Shown here one piece after another: positions 1 to 12,169 of a DNA stretch of 64,000 bases (position 1 is the first letter of the stretch; each line of letters begins with the position of its first letter). Below the pieces are notes generated by a model, which worked only from the letters and a program-made list of their open reading frames with translations, made no database searches and was not told the origin of the DNA. This stretch comes from Siphonodentalium dalli (lineage: Eukaryota > Mollusca > Scaphopoda > Gadilida > Siphonodentaliidae), in the NCBI GenBank assembly GCA_032622095.1, contig CP136067.1, positions 135,225,990-135,289,989 of the forward strand, written 5' to 3'. Position numbers and translations under genes: made by a program.

Positions 1-1284
1 GTCGTCTGCTCGGGTTAGGGTCTTCTTGCGTCCTCATCAGTTGGGCGTGTCTGCTTGTTGTCTGCTCGGTTGAGTTCCGGTTGAGTTCGTCTTCCTGTCG
101 TCTGCTTCGCTTCTTCGTCGGCACATTGGGGTAGCGTCGTTAGAAATACAAGATTGTAATGTTTACCTTGTATTCCTATCCATGTTCCCGACTGGAGATC
201 CTAGCTGTCTTCTTAGCGCCACGAGAGTCGTTGGTCACATCTTGTAGCTCGTTGGGAACTGTGTATCGTGTCTCGGTTTGCCCGTGTCTAAATACAATGA
301 GGGGATTATGCTGGCTCGATGCGCATTTCATGGTGCATCAACAGGGGCGTTCCTGGGTTAATCGAGCAGCGTCGTTTTCCTATATATATGCGTTCCTTAG
401 ACTGCTCTTCTCGTCCAGCGCGCTGCATTAGGTTTCAATAGTCTTCTCTAGCAAGGCATCTGGTCTCGCTAATCCCGAAATTGTTCCGTTTACTCCCCCA
501 ATTCTTCTTCTCTATATGTATCACGCTATAGGTATGTATACGTGCCCACTAATCTGCTTTTGGTGTCCAGTATTTCGCAATCACGATTTAGTCAACAGAG
601 GCGCTGATATGTGTGGTAAATCGAGCAGCCCCCGCGAACCAGAGATTGTCTGTTTTCCCGGGTTGAGGGTTGTGTCCTTGGGGTTATCTTGGTACCCGGT
701 GCTATATGCACCATTGTGTTGGGTAAAAGTGTATGGATGCAAGTTGGCATGACATTTTAGAATTAAATGTATTGATTAAGAAATTTGCTTGCATGCATGT
801 GTTCAATAACCTATTGGTCTGACATTCTGTGAGCATGGAACGCAAAAAATGTCAGACCAACTTGCATCTACCTCCAATAGAAAGCAACAAAAACAACACC
901 CTATCCTTATATTTAATTTCGCACTCAACTGGTTGATTAATAGAACATTTTATAGCCGATTTTTAACGGTATTCTGGTAGCTGTTTGGGACATTGGTTCT
1001 ATACAATATTAAAACAAGGTGGGGGCATGTCCGTGACGTCACGTGGCGTGATTTCAACCAACCAATGTCCCCCATTCATCTTAAGAGTGTGAATTTTAAA
1101 AACCCTTTCTATACTAAAGCATCATCACTCCTCGCGCCGGATCTGTGCGTTGCGGTGGGTCTGTGTATAGCGTTACAGTTAATGCGGTTAGAATTTTCGA
1201 CAATTGCTACATACTTTCCCTGGATATAGTGTTTGGGTAGTAACTTGTCGGTTTTATTCACTGAAATAAGAGCAAAATATATCT
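1..1284. other. No gene recognised
   Basis: The first ~100 bases contain imperfect repeats of 'TCGTCTGCTCGGTTGAGT', suggesting the end of a degenerate tandem repeat cut by the window edge. Open frames here are short and show no family resemblance. One small inverted-repeat element (735-868) is listed separately. Confidence 0.5.
735..868. repeat. Small inverted-repeat element
   Basis: The left end, ATGCAAGTTGGCATGACATTTT, is matched by the reverse complement of 846-868 with two differences, giving ~22-bp inverted ends around ~90 bp of AT-rich DNA. A second 'GGTCTGACATTCTG' motif lies inside. It looks like a MITE; no clear target duplication was seen. Confidence 0.55.
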
Positions 1285-1288
1285 TTAA

Positions 1289-1665
1289 ATGACGTGAAGC
1301 ACTCTAGTATAGCTTGATCAGATCGAAATGGGGAATAGATAATCTTGCTCAAAGTAGTTATATTTACAGATATTATATCCACTTTGACAACACACACACG
1401 GTAATTCCTGTATATTAACTAATTGCATGCAGTGACTCTCGATGGCGAAATCATTATCGTTAGTTTATCGCCGATAGTTGCGTACCGAATCAGAAGAAAT
1501 ATTTACAAGTGAGCGTAGCTCAGAAGATGTTTTCTGTGGAGTAGTACGGTCGATTTGCTTGAGATTTTCGGCCACGTTAGCAGAATGCTACATTACTCCA
1601 GTTGACTTGGTGCCTGAATACTAACTTATCAGTTTCACGCAACCGAAGAAGTCCATAAGCTCTCT
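1289..1665 (+). mobile_element. TTAA-flanked element, family T3 copy 1
   Basis: Begins after TTAA (1285-1288) and ends before TTAA (1666-1669). It matches 15091-15456 (same strand) and 26084-26443 (opposite strand) along its length, sharing blocks such as 'GTGAAGCACTC', 'CTTGCTCAAAGT', 'GATGGCGAAATC', 'TTTATCGCCGATAGTTGCGT' and 'GAAGTCCATAA'. The two ends are not inverted repeats of each other. It has no coding capacity. Confidence 0.75.
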
Positions 1666-1669
1666 TTAA

Positions 1670-2844
1670 AATCAAATCATGAAAAAATATAATGGTCTAA
1701 ACAGACAAGAGACTTTAAGTTAAATCACTAACGTGGCGGTAAGCTGAGTATTATAGCTACCTCCAGTCTTAGCCAGAGATGTTTATCTCGTTACGGCGCT
1801 CGTAATACCAAAGTCGTGGAAGATAAATTATCTACTGAAATGAATTATAACAGAATGTAACATTTCTTCGCGTGCCTCACGTGACCTTGGTGGTATATTG
1901 CACCATTCATGCTCTCACTCGCTCCCCCTGACTATACTGATGATGTCCTGAGCAGCTGTTGTGAACAATGGCGCAGCATTCAGGTTGAATGGAATAACAA
2001 ACTGATACCTGACAGAACTGATACAGGAATCAGGGAGCTAAATGTGTTCTAGAGTCGGGGAGCGAGTACACCGTGGAATTCTAAAGGTGAAGGTAACTGA
2101 AGAATGACCTTCACCTGATACATGCGACACGTTATTAAAGGATGACATCGCGTTTATTTGATTTGTACATAATATCTAAATAATTTAAACTGGTGAATGA
2201 ATGGGGGAATGGATTTTTGTGAGCCAGAAATTTATTTAATTAGCTGCTGTAGTTCTGGGTTTTTCCAGATCAAATTTGGTTGTGAGATAGCCCTGTCGTA
2301 GACTTGGGGATTTATTTTAAAAAGTAAACACATGACATATGATTTTTCTTGCATTTTCGTGATAAACTGGTGTCAATCTAGCTGGGTAAACATCACTGGT
2401 ATGGCCTGCAGGCTTCAATTCAGTGAATTTGGCCGAAACGTTAACACTGTCGCCTATGGGAAACCATTTAGTTCAGTGATTCCTACAAACTCTACCTGCA
2501 TGCATGGAGCCGCGTGCCGCCCAACAAGCGAACGTGGTTTGTTACCATGTACATGCGCAGAGACGTTGATAAATTTACAGCTCTGTCAGCTGGTTTTATG
2601 TATACCTCGCAGGTTATTAACATTGTGGTGTGATGATACGTTTAGTTTATATGATTGTGACGAGATTGCATAGCTTCTGAATCAATCTGCGATGAGAAGT
2701 CACTTAACAGCATTACGGCAAAAAAGGATATTGGTGTCTAAACACATAAGAAAGTAGGTCAACCTGATATTTTCGAGGATATCTCCAGATGTGGTATCAA
2801 AATGCGATGAAACTTTGGGAAGATAATCACTTATATGCATGTGA
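1670..2844. other. No gene recognised
   Basis: AT-rich unique-looking sequence. The longest open frame (2332-2673) has no motif, signal peptide or splice context that I recognise. Confidence 0.5.
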
Positions 2845-3235
2845 CCATGATGATGATGATGACTATCATGATGATAATGATGACTATGATGATGATGATG
2901 ATGATGATAATGATGACGATGTTGGCGATGATGAGGATAAAGATGACATCGACGACAATGATGACGACTGACGACGACGATAACAACGTCGACGATGCTG
3001 ATGATAAGGATGATGACTGTGACGATGGGATAATGATGACGATTGATGATGACAGAGATTGATAAAGAGGGCGACAAAAATGTCGACGATGGTGATGATA
3101 CGGGTGATGATGATGATGATGGTAACGATGATGATGACGACGACGACTACGACGATGATGACAATGATGTTGATGATGATGGTGTTGGTGATGACGGTGA
3201 TGATGACGACGATGCTGATGATGATGACGATGTAC
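2845..3235. repeat. Imperfect (GAT)n/(GAC)n trinucleotide tract
   Basis: Almost entirely GAT, GAC and GAA triplets with scattered interruptions. All six frames therefore give long low-complexity Asp/Met or His/Ile runs, which are not genes. Confidence 0.93.
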
Positions 3236-3589
3236 CACACCGTATCTCAAGAACCCGGGGAAACTTACTTACTTTGAGGTGTTTATATTAATCAGTTTGA
3301 CTAAGATATAATCACGAGTTTGATTATACCGGCATGTGTTAACGCTGAACATTTCTTTGCAGCTATTTTATGGGAAATATGTCGGTTTCAAAAATTAACG
3401 TTGAGACTTAAAACCACAAATTTCGGACATAAACCAGCTGCGTTGACCATGTTGTTACACGTATACGTATATACCAATATGCTTAGTGATTGCCCACATC
3501 ACTCCTATGTCAGATATTTAATTTGCATGGTTCTGGCAAGGTGAGTTATTCGACACAGTGGGGAATAAAAGTACAGGGATTCCTTGAAT

Positions 3590-4400
3590 TCCGGCATATT
3601 CCGATGGGATTCCGGTAATAGTTCGGAACCTTTTGAGATTTGGGAAATAGACCGGAATTTCATAGCAATGTGTTTATCCCGATGAGAAATGAACGCGCTT
3701 ATATGCATAACGATCAAGTGACTCCTCTCGATTGGCAACTAGTTTGGCTAATACATAAGTAATAGTAAAATAAATCAAAGCGTTAATTTTAAATTTATAA
3801 ATCATACTGATATACACAGAGCAGTGATCATCTCATTTTTTATATTTGTCTATATGTCTTGTTTCCTTTTTAATTCCTTAAATTCTACCTTTACTTCTAC
3901 TTGTTTCCTTTTTAATTCCCTAAATTCTACCTTTACTTCTACTTGTTTCCTTTTTAATTCCCTAAATTCTACCTTTACTTCTACTTGTTTCCTTTTTAAT
4001 TCCCTAAATTCTACCTTTACTTCTACATCCATTCCTCTGTTTCCCACTTCATATATTTTGTCTCCCACCTCTCGAGCTCTAGTTCTATCTTTCCACTACG
4101 CATATACATGTATACTGTTCTTTTCTGGGGAGATGGCTCCACTGGCGCTTGATGTCAAATCCTCTTCTCTCTCAGACTTACCATACCTACACATATATAT
4201 ATATGAACATCAACTTGTAAATTGTTGTATAAATCTGGGATACAAAAATAATAATGTTTACACCAAATGAACGAGCTAGATACCGGTCCGGAATTTCATA
4301 GGAATGTGTTTATCCAGGTGAGACATTAGTGGGCAATGAACGAGATCCCGGTCCGGAAATTTGTCCAGATGTATCCCAATATTTAAATTAACCGGGATTC
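3590..4400. repeat. Duplicated 'CCGGAATTTCATAG-AATGTGTTTATCC' blocks around a minisatellite
   Basis: Related segments at about 3650-3690 and 4288-4320 share 'CCGGAATTTCATAG' and 'AATGTGTTTATCC' and flank the 42-bp array, as two copies of a dispersed repeat would. Confidence 0.45.
3859..4026. repeat. Minisatellite, 4 x 42 bp
   Basis: Four nearly identical 42-bp units starting 'TTGTTTCCTTTTTAATTCC'. The unit length is a multiple of three, so open frames run through on both strands, encoding a 14-residue peptide repeat. That is a by-product, not evidence of a gene. Confidence 0.95.
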
Positions 4401-6004
4401 AGGAATCCTTTGGGTCCAGAATACATCCAGTATAGTGATCTCGAAACGAGTATCGACTTAAAGGGAATATTTGGTTTGAACACATGATATAGGATGTCTG
4501 GCCGGATTTGTCATCTTTAGACGGCTATGGGTGGCACCAAACACATATGCAAGGGTTGCTATCATGGTTCTGGCCACAGCATCGATTTAGCAAAATAAAG
4601 TACCATATCTCACCCCATCCAGGCACGAAATCAGTCCAATTTTTAAATTTTGAATGCGACTATTTGGCAGGGTTCCTCATTTTGGAAGGCCATGGGAGTG
4701 GCACCGCACACATATGCAAGGGTTTCCGGTGAATATACTGCATGTGGTTTTGGCTACAGAGATGTACGAACGATTATCTGAGAATACGAAACTTGGAACC
4801 GGTAACGAAATGCACCGAGCAACAGCAAGTGTATTGCAGTTCTCTGCTCCGCCGAATATTAAGCTTTTCAACCTCTCACGGATAATGTACTTGTAATGTA
4901 TTTATGCTAACGATGATCGAACTAAAGACCACCAAAGCAGAAGTTGACTGTGTAGTGCGAAATAAACGGCTTCTACAACCCTTGGCTAATTGGATGTCGA
5001 AGCATAAGCACAAATGTATGTCCAGTAATTAACTATAATAGTAATCAGCATAGCGCCTATAATAATGATAAAAACGGATGGCAACTATCGGCACTAGAAT
5101 CTTAATTATGTTAGATCGTCTTTTTTTGGTGCATTTTTTATGTGTTTTCGTTCATCTCCTATACTGAGGCGAGTCTATAGTCACTAGCCAGGTTTAGTTA
5201 CATGTACGTGTGACGCGTAACGTAAGTTGTTGTAGCATTGCTATGTAATTGCGTCTGTAAAACCACCTGATATTTGTGGCCCGCGGTTAAGAGATCTGAG
5301 ATTGAAATACATCAAACCGTAGTACTACAGTCGAGCTAACGTAATAAAACTTCATGACATATTTACCTCTAGCGGTACGAAATCTATGAAAAACCTATCA
5401 ATATTTATCAAAAAGGCCCAGCGTGAGATAAACCACTCCTGGAACTTAACAACGTGTTATTGTCCCCCTCTTAACAACGTGAAACGTCATCACATGTTTA
5501 TAACAACTCCCCTCTTAACGTGAAACGTCATCACATGCTTATAGAAGCCGATGTTAGTTTCACGTCACATTTGTTTATTTAAAGTATGTCTTATCAATGT
5601 TTTGAGTCATGTATAATAAATAGAATCTACCACTCGTCCCAGTTGATAGCGGAATTTACAAAACTCGTCCAGTAAATTAGGTCTAGACCTCGCCAAAAGC
5701 AATTCAGTTATTTGTTAACTAACTCGTTTAAACACCTTTGTGAACTTAATTGTTTAAATAAGTTTCAGAAGTGTAAATATGTGGCGGCTCTACTATGCTA
5801 GCTGCCGTAGACATGTCTGCATATCTGTTTATCGCTCCCTTTAACTGGGTTTCGCACCCCCACCCACCCCCCCCCGTTTACCCCCTCCCTTTCTTTCGGA
5901 AACGGAAACATGTAGAGGGAGGAACCGAAATCATGGAATTTTATATAAAGACGTGTTGGGATCGAATCTAACACGTCGTATAACTATATACATTTTGTTT
6001 TCAG
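4400..6004. other. No gene recognised; short direct repeats
   Basis: Contains a pair of related ~180-bp segments near 4520-4560 and 4680-4730 ('GGCACC..ACACATATGCAAGGGT') and a direct repeat at about 5466 and 5516 ('ACGTGAAACGTCATCACATG'). A C-rich tract lies at 5855-5890. Missing 5' exons of the receptor should lie here or beyond the window edge, but no ATG exon ending in the required phase could be supported. Confidence 0.4.
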
Positions 6005-6087
6005 TTTGCGGAGGGATTGTATACTCCTATTATCCGGCGATTGAGTCGGGTTTGTTAATTCTGGATATCAACAGGCTAGTCGATTTG
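6005..6087 (+). CDS. Cys-loop receptor, exon A (extracellular strand beta-1), partial gene
   Basis: Internal exon between acceptor 'CATTTTGTTTTCAG' (AG at 6003-6004) and donor 'GATTTG|GTACGT'. It starts with two bases completing a split codon and ends in phase 0. The 27 codons end in L-D-I-N-R-L-V-D-L, which continues directly into exon B's D-T-K-T-G-V-L. The combined string fits the receptor family's beta-1 strand and following turn (L-x-L-x-Q-I-I-D-V-D-E-K-x-Q-V-L). The frame runs upstream without an in-frame ATG, which favours an internal exon. It is the shortest and least certain exon; its support is the correct phase and the homology across the junction. Confidence 0.62.
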
Positions 6088-7610
6088 GTACGTATATTGT
6101 TAAATTATATTAAAGATGATCTATCACTTCCGAAACACGCTTTATATATATATATATATAGTTTTCAGGGTATAACTAATAGATATGAGCCGAATACACC
6201 TGTCCGGAAAAGCTTCTATAAATTAATATTTATTTATATCGACATTTTCTTATATAATGCGATAATAATGTGGGCCTATTTTTTGAATTTGTATATAAAG
6301 TCATCCCGTATAGTACGCTCCGAAAGAACGCGAGCCGTAAAATGTCCTAATTTGATTGCATGTATATGATACCAGATATTAATTGATAGAAGCGTTTACA
6401 GACAGTGGTCTTCGATTCATATTTATAATTTTATAACCAGGAAACTATATAAATCTTGTTATAGGAAGAGATAGACCATCTTTAAAAAATACATGAATAC
6501 ATCAGCAGGCTAGATGTCTTTGTTTGTGAGCTTCCAACTGCATCCCCTTTAAAGATACGGGCGGCGTTGGCGGTGGGTATGCTGTTAAAATATTCACCTC
6601 CGTCAAAAACCGCCATTAACAGAAAGAATAGTAAAATATAGACATACTGTGTTCTTACACCAATCAGAAATATGGCATAAACAGAATGTTATTGTCAATT
6701 TCCCCCCTTTGTTATGTAAACAAAAGCAAAAAAACGTTACGTTACCTGGCTTTTGTTTAGATCCGGATATGGTAAACATAAAGAGCGTTATTGTTACTGT
6801 TTTCCTGATATGGAAATAATAAAGAGCGTTTATATCATTTGTGTATGATTAACCAATAGAATTGCGCTGTGTTATGTAAACAGAAGCACAACTTCTGTAA
6901 CATGAGCAGGCTCTTGTTTACGTACACCATCGTATACGTCTTGACGACAGTATACTATTTACACGCTGATTATGTTTGGCATATGAACAAAACTATATAT
7001 AATTTAATATTCCTTATGTTGATGGCGATTTGAACGAATATGAATATTTCTTCAACGAACGCCGCCCGTGCCTTTAAGACCAAAGATACCACCCAATTAT
7101 GTTCTGGGAACTAAAAATTTCCAACTGTTGGAAACGTCAAACCTATAATAGCCCCATGCATGGAAATTCTCAAACCGATGACCATTCCAGTCTAAAATTT
7201 TGACGGAAAGTACCGGGGTTGGAAAATTTAAATTTGGGATCAACGTCTACTGATGTTTGGTTTCAAATTGATGTTGGTTCAAGCATGATATGTTTAACTG
7301 TTGAGAATTTAAATCTAAGTTGGTGGGTGCGGCCGGTGTGGCGGTTAAATCTACCCACCGCCCTGTCACCACAACCATTTACGTCAGTATTAGTCACACA
7401 AAAAAAATTTGCTTTTAAAGGTACACGTTTGTAAATTGATACAAATTAACCATTTGCACGTCAAATACTCATTTACGAGTAGTTTCCTTATGAGATAATA
7501 AGAAAATAAGTTAAAAAAGCGACCATTTATATTATCTGTCGTCTGCTTATTTTTGTGCAAACCTCCTCCAGGTTTACACTATATGTGCCACAGCGACCAG
7601 AGCGCCGAAT
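6088..7610. other. Intron A, proximal part
   Basis: Intronic by the gene model. It holds repeated 'GTTATGTAAACA-AAGCA' blocks near 6712-6740 and 6870-6900, facing 'GGCTTTTGTTTA' and 'GCTCTTGTTTACG', so a small inverted-repeat element is possible. Otherwise nothing is recognised. Confidence 0.4.
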
Positions 7611-8110
7611 CCCTCAATAACACACACACCCACTACATTCATTTAACCCTTTACCCAACAGAAGGGCCCTGCGCCAATGCATTCTCTTATATATGCGAGT
7701 CGACCATAGGTCGCCTCGCATATATAAGAGAATGCATTGGCTTAACACATTAAAAATTATAAAATTGTTAAAGAATGTAAGAAAAAATGGTAAAAAGTGT
7801 TAAAAAAAGATTTTTTTTTAGGCCAATGCATTCTCTTATATATGCGAGGCGACCTATGGTCGACTCGCATATATAAGAGAATGCATTGGAACAGGGCATA
7901 ACTGTAACTATCACAATGTGGTCAAGGAGCCGGTTCCAATGATATCCATATTTGTATGGTTCTATTGAGACAGACCGAAGATATTTTAGGCTGTTGAAAC
8001 TTTATTTGGCCGGTTATGGCCGGTTTGTTGGGTAAAGGGTTAAAAACAAAATGTATATAGCCTTTTGATGATTTATTCCCATAAACAAGCTGAAAGTATT
8101 CTTATTTATT
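7610..8110. repeat. Dispersed repeat split by a T2 insertion
   Basis: The flanks ('AACACACACACCCACTACATT' shape on the left, 'ATTTATTCCCATAAACAAG' on the right) match 47815-47890, where they are contiguous apart from ~30 bp. The later copy therefore shows the site before the T2 element entered. Confidence 0.72.
7647..8039 (-). mobile_element. TTAA-flanked double-hairpin MITE, family T2 copy 1
   Basis: 393 bp between TTAA (7643-7646) and TTAA (8040-8043), with terminal inverted repeats CCCTTTACCCAACA. The CCCT start plus TTAA target is the classic piggyBac-type end. It contains two 67-bp palindromes at 7674-7740 and 7823-7889. It is in the opposite orientation to copies 2-4. No open frame for a transposase. 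Confidence 0.88.
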
Positions 8111-8330
8111 TTCATAAAATCTGCCGAGAATTTGAGACCAGGCCATGCAGAAATGTAAGTCAGCCCAATGTTCGCTTGAGTTTCACCTGTGAATTGTCGA
8201 TCGATTTCCCTGTTCTGGTCACGTGATGCCACGGGCGATGTATTTCAACTGTGAGGGGGGAAATGACATTGTCGATTCTGTTTTTGTGTGATGTGTACTA
8301 TAAAAGACAAATTGCCACACATTAAGTGAC
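8085..8330 (+). repeat. Dispersed repeat, intact copy (partner at 53581-54345)
   Basis: Shares 'AAGCTGAAAGTATT', 'ATTTTCATAAAATCTGCC', 'CTTGAGTTTCAC', 'GTTCTGGTCACGTGATGCC' and 'ACTATAAAAGAC' in the same order with 53581-54345. Here 'GAGTTTCAC' is followed directly by 'CTGTGAATTG', whereas the later copy has a 556-bp insertion at that point. Confidence 0.75.
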
Positions 8331-8930
8331 CTGACTAGTTGATATGAACACAACTATGTTTTAAGAGTTATGGAATATTTATGTTTTTCTCCCACTGTCG
8401 ATAACCGACATTTAGTTTGTTGCGTGGAAAGAGAACGGCGATTTCGATAATATTTGCGACCACTAAACCAAGCACTCAGTAACGATCACGTGATCGACAT
8501 AAATAACTGGCTTCAATGCAATTCAGGGGTTCGTGTTACGGCCTTTGTTTTATTGGGATATAAAACGGATGACACTTGGCAGTTAGTTCACCAAACACTG
8601 AACAGGATTTAGAGTAACACAGACGGGCTATGTAAATATATAGTTGATTCTTGTATGGTACTCTGCATCTCAACCTCTTCATGCTATGTGGGGAATATGT
8701 TTGATCATGCCTTAGATAATGCTTCATTGTGTATTTCACCAATATTCCACGCTGTATTTAGAGCATTTGAAAAACACGCCAAATAAATGGTATCACTGGT
8801 GTGCCTATTTTAGAATCCTTTCATTGATCCCCAGATTCCAAGAATATGAAAATTCAAAAGAAATATGTCACTAATTTGTATTTTTAGTAAACTACATTCC
8901 TCTGAAGTATATAGTTTAATCTATAATAAA
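8330..8930. other. Intron A, no feature recognised
   Basis: Unique-looking AT-rich sequence. I see no exon-like frame with splice sites and no repeat partner elsewhere in the window. Confidence 0.4.
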
Positions 8931-8934
8931 AGAG

Positions 8935-9118
8935 TAGGATCTGTCTGTCCGTTTAGTGTGGTGAATCGGGGTACCCTGACGGAAGTTATAACGGCGTTCC
9001 TTTTTCAGAATTGTGATATAAAAATATTTTAATTAAAAACAAACAAACATGTTTGTTAATTTGTGCCAGGAGCTCAATCTAAAAAAAAAAGAAGATAAGA
9101 TAAGATAAGATAAGATAA
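8935..9118 (+). repeat. 'GTAGGAT..GTCTGTC' dispersed repeat copy 1 with (GATAA)n tail
   Basis: Matches 11995-12165 in the same orientation ('GAGTAGGATC-GTCTGTC', 'GGTACCCTG', 'GTTATAACGGC', 'AGCTCAATCT' then an A run). A third copy lies on the opposite strand near 39095-39185. It ends in an A run and about five GATAA units (9090-9118). Confidence 0.7.
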
Positions 9119-9424
9119 TTTTAATGCATGAAACACCAGTAACATAGGCTGTATGCATACAATGATTATATGATATATAACACAAATAGTATAAAACCTG
9201 AAATGTATATATGAATTATCACGAACTTTTATTTTGTAAAAATATTGTTCGCTTGTCGAAGTATTGACGGATCACGTTGCAGATCTTTCCACAGTTTCGG
9301 TTCTCGTTTGTCATAATTTTAATGAATTTATCGTTTTCATAAATGTAATAATTATTTTTTTTTTAAATCGAACTGTTTAAACGATCAAAATGTGCACGAA
9401 GCGCGCAAATAAGCGCCTCTGTCT

Positions 9425-11960
9425 AAAATCAATAACATAACATAACATTTTTATTGACATAATACACCCACGCGGGGCAGTTGTCATAATACAGATAATT
9501 TAAACACAAGTCAAGACAATTTCATATAAAATATATATATAACATGTATTTGTAACTCAACACTATATTCTCATTTATTTGCGGAAAACTGCCGAACCAT
9601 GTTACAGATCAGATTGCATATACTCGGGTGTTCAGCCTTCATGAGGAATATGAACTTTTCTATTTCATCAAAGTTTACGAAAATTGGTTGGTGAACTCCT
9701 ATTTCAGTGAAAAATCTCTTCCGCAAATGGTTATGTTTTTCACATCTCATTATAAAGTGTTCTTCCGTTTCAATTTCATTTGCTTCACATTTTTTACATA
9801 TGCGTTTCTCGTAAGGTATTTTTGGCTGAGCGTGTCGCCCAACCTCTACCTGCAACTTATGATTGCTTACTCTAAGCTTACTGAAACACGATCTCGTATA
9901 AAAATTAGTAATTTGGAGTAAGTATGGTTCAATTTCATCGAATATTTCGTTTTTGAACGTTAGAATATGAACGCATTTTAATTCTTCCCGGACTTTATTG
10001 AGATATTCCAGCGATAGGTTATTCTCTAAATCGCTTATTTTTGGCATGTGAAGTGCTTCTGCCAAAAACGGTGGAATTATATATTCCTCGCATATTTGGG
10101 CAGAATTCTGAAGTAACATATTCGGTTTTCTTTCAGACAGTTTAAGCATATATCTTACAGCATTCATTATCGCATCATGTGCTATCGGAAATCTGCCCAA
10201 TTCTGCTCTTGTCGCGTGATTAGACGCCATTCTATTTAAACCCAACACTGATTTACAAAATTTAACATGTGTAATTTCACATGGAATAGATTCGAGCTTG
10301 TTAATATTAATATGCGATGCCCATATTTCGCAACCATGTAAAACGATAGGTTTTATCAGCTTGTCAAATAGTTTACACCAAATGCTTACTGAGAAAATTT
10401 CATGTTTGCGCAAGGATGACATTAAACTATGCATTGTTTTTAACCCTTTGTTGTTAACATCTATCTGGGCTTTGCAAAATTTTCCATTCGCACAAAATTT
10501 AATACCAAGATAGGTATATTCCTTAACTGTTTCCAACGGAGTGTTGCTTAATTTAAAGGCAGTTAGTTTTTGTGTTGCTCGTTTCCTGAATATCAGGCAT
10601 TTAGTTTTCTGAAGATTCACTTCTACTTTGTTCCTTATGCTGTAATTCTCCAATTTATTCAAACATCTTTGCATACCTTCAGCAGTTTCAGATAGCATAA
10701 CCAGATCATCTGCAAATAGCATATGACTTAGAGATTTTTCGCCAACTTTAACCGGTTTGCACGAATCATCAAATTCGGCGCTAATGTCATCAATAAATAT
10801 TTTTAAAATTGTGGGAGAAATAATACATCCTTGTCTAACGCCAATATTTGAAATCATATGAGGCCCATAACCTTGGCTAGTTCGTACCGAATAAGCACTT
10901 GACGCATACATAGATTCAATAGTTTTCATAATATTGCCATTGATACCAACATGTTTCAATTTAGTAAACATTGTCTCTCGGTGGACAGTATCAAATGCCT
11001 TACGGAAGTCTACAAATACTGCATATAGAGGTTTTGCCTCTTTCAGGTACTTAGTAGTTAGCGATTTTAAAATGAACGCACTATCAATCGTGCTTCTATT
11101 TTTTCTAAATCCATATTGATTATCACTTATAATATCATTATCATCCAAAAATTTGGAAATTCGTGTATTGATTATTTTGTTAAATATTTTACTTATAGAA
11201 CTGCTCAAAGCTATAGCTCTATAATTGTTTGGATCGTGACGATCACCTTTTTTATAGATAGGTGTCAGTGTGGACTCGCTCCAACATGTATGATAATATG
11301 AAGAGTTCAGAACCAAATTAAATAACTTTGTTAAATCTTGTGCCATAATCGGTCCGACGGCTTTCAATAGTTCATTCCGCAGCCCGTCACTGCCTGGAGA
11401 TTTATTATTTTTCAAACTCTTCAGAACGCCTATTACTTCCAGGGTCGAAATTTCATCATTATTGAGATCGCAAATGATCTTAGGTTTGTCTGTTTTACAT
11501 ATAAAAGTATCTTTATCCCGATTAGCGCTATTGCAATATAAATCATTAAAGAATTTAACACTAATGTCTGGATCAAGATCGTCGTTATCTTTCCTACTAT
11601 CATCTCTCATTTTTTTTAATAAACTTCCTGTATTCACTCGGATCTGACGTTTCCATGTTTTCAAGTTCTATTGCAAATTTGTGTCGGAATAATTTAGCTC
11701 TATATTTAGTTTCCCTTTTATATGCTTTTTTGGCTGCGCAAAATTTTTCAATTAAACTTTTGTTCAGCGGCTGCTCTCTCATTTCGCGCACAGCTTTTTG
11801 CATTATGCATTTTAGTGTTTTACACTTATCATTAAACCACCTACGTTTTTTATATTGCTTAATTTTACCATTCTTTACAGTTTTGGATGCCGACTTATTC
11901 AATCTTTTAAGAAGTTCCGTAAAGTCAGGCCCTCCGTCGGGGCCGTTGCTGAATAAAGGC
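9425..11960 (-). mobile_element. LINE (non-LTR retrotransposon), 5'-truncated, frameshifted
   Basis: A minus-strand element carrying most of a reverse-transcriptase ORF, a short 3' UTR and a 3' tail of ~3 TGTTA-type units (AACATAACATAACAT on the + strand near 9436-9451). The endonuclease domain upstream of RT is absent. The 5' end abuts a copy of the 'GTAGGAT' repeat at ~11990, and another copy lies beyond the 3' end at 8935, so the LINE may have inserted into or next to that repeat. It sits inside intron A of the receptor, in antisense orientation. Confidence 0.9.
9571..11960 (-). pseudogene. LINE ORF2-like reverse transcriptase with C-terminal CCHC motif, one frameshift
   Basis: The long open frame (stop at 9571) holds RT motifs in order: S-P-G-S-D-G, Y-G-F-R-K, the D-F-R-K-A-F-D aspartate, G-V-R-Q-G-C, the catalytic F-A-D-D (about residue 317-320 of the frame), then the thumb motif Y-T-Y-L-G-I-K-F. 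A C-x2-C-x10-H-x3-C motif near residues 623-641 is typical of several LINE clades. The upstream part (to ~11960) is a linker rich in Lys and Arg in another frame. The frames meet in a run of eight A at 11610-11617, where one base gained or lost breaks the ORF. The frame's first codon is not an ATG. Without endonuclease and with this break it is unlikely to be active. The clade (Jockey/CR1/RTE-like) is not resolved. Confidence 0.9.
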
Positions 11961-11994
11961 TTCCAAAGCGAGCCTGTTTCAGCTCCTCTATATA

Positions 11995-12165
11995 TAGGAG
12001 TAGGATCAGTCTGTCTCCAAGATCCTTGGACCGATTTCAACCAAATTTGGTGTGTTGACTCGAGGTACCCTGGCGGGTGTTATAACGGCACTAGATTTGT
12101 TTTGTTTTTTATCATTTTGATTTAAAAAAAATTAAATTGTTTAGAGAGCCCAATCTCGAAAAAAA
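11995..12165 (+). repeat. 'GTAGGAT..GTCTGTC' dispersed repeat copy 2
   Basis: Shares its order of blocks with 8935-9085 and carries an extra segment ('GACCGATTTCAACCAAATTT') that also occurs in the reverse copy near 39120-39145. It ends in a run of A. Confidence 0.7.
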
Positions 12166-12169
12166 AATG

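Noticed and set aside
2700-3291. Six overlapping open frames rich in Asp, His or Met
   Set aside because: They all come from the imperfect GAT/GAC trinucleotide tract.
3824-4270. 148-codon frame with a repeated peptide
   Set aside because: Read-through of a 4 x 42-bp minisatellite; the opposite strand is also open for the same reason.
5941-5950. TATATAAAG as a TATA box for the receptor
   Set aside because: AT-rich background, and the nearby exon is probably internal.
5953-6087. Signal-peptide-like start of the receptor contiguous with exon A
   Set aside because: The codon at 5953 is GTG, no in-frame ATG is near, and a good acceptor sits at 6003-6004.
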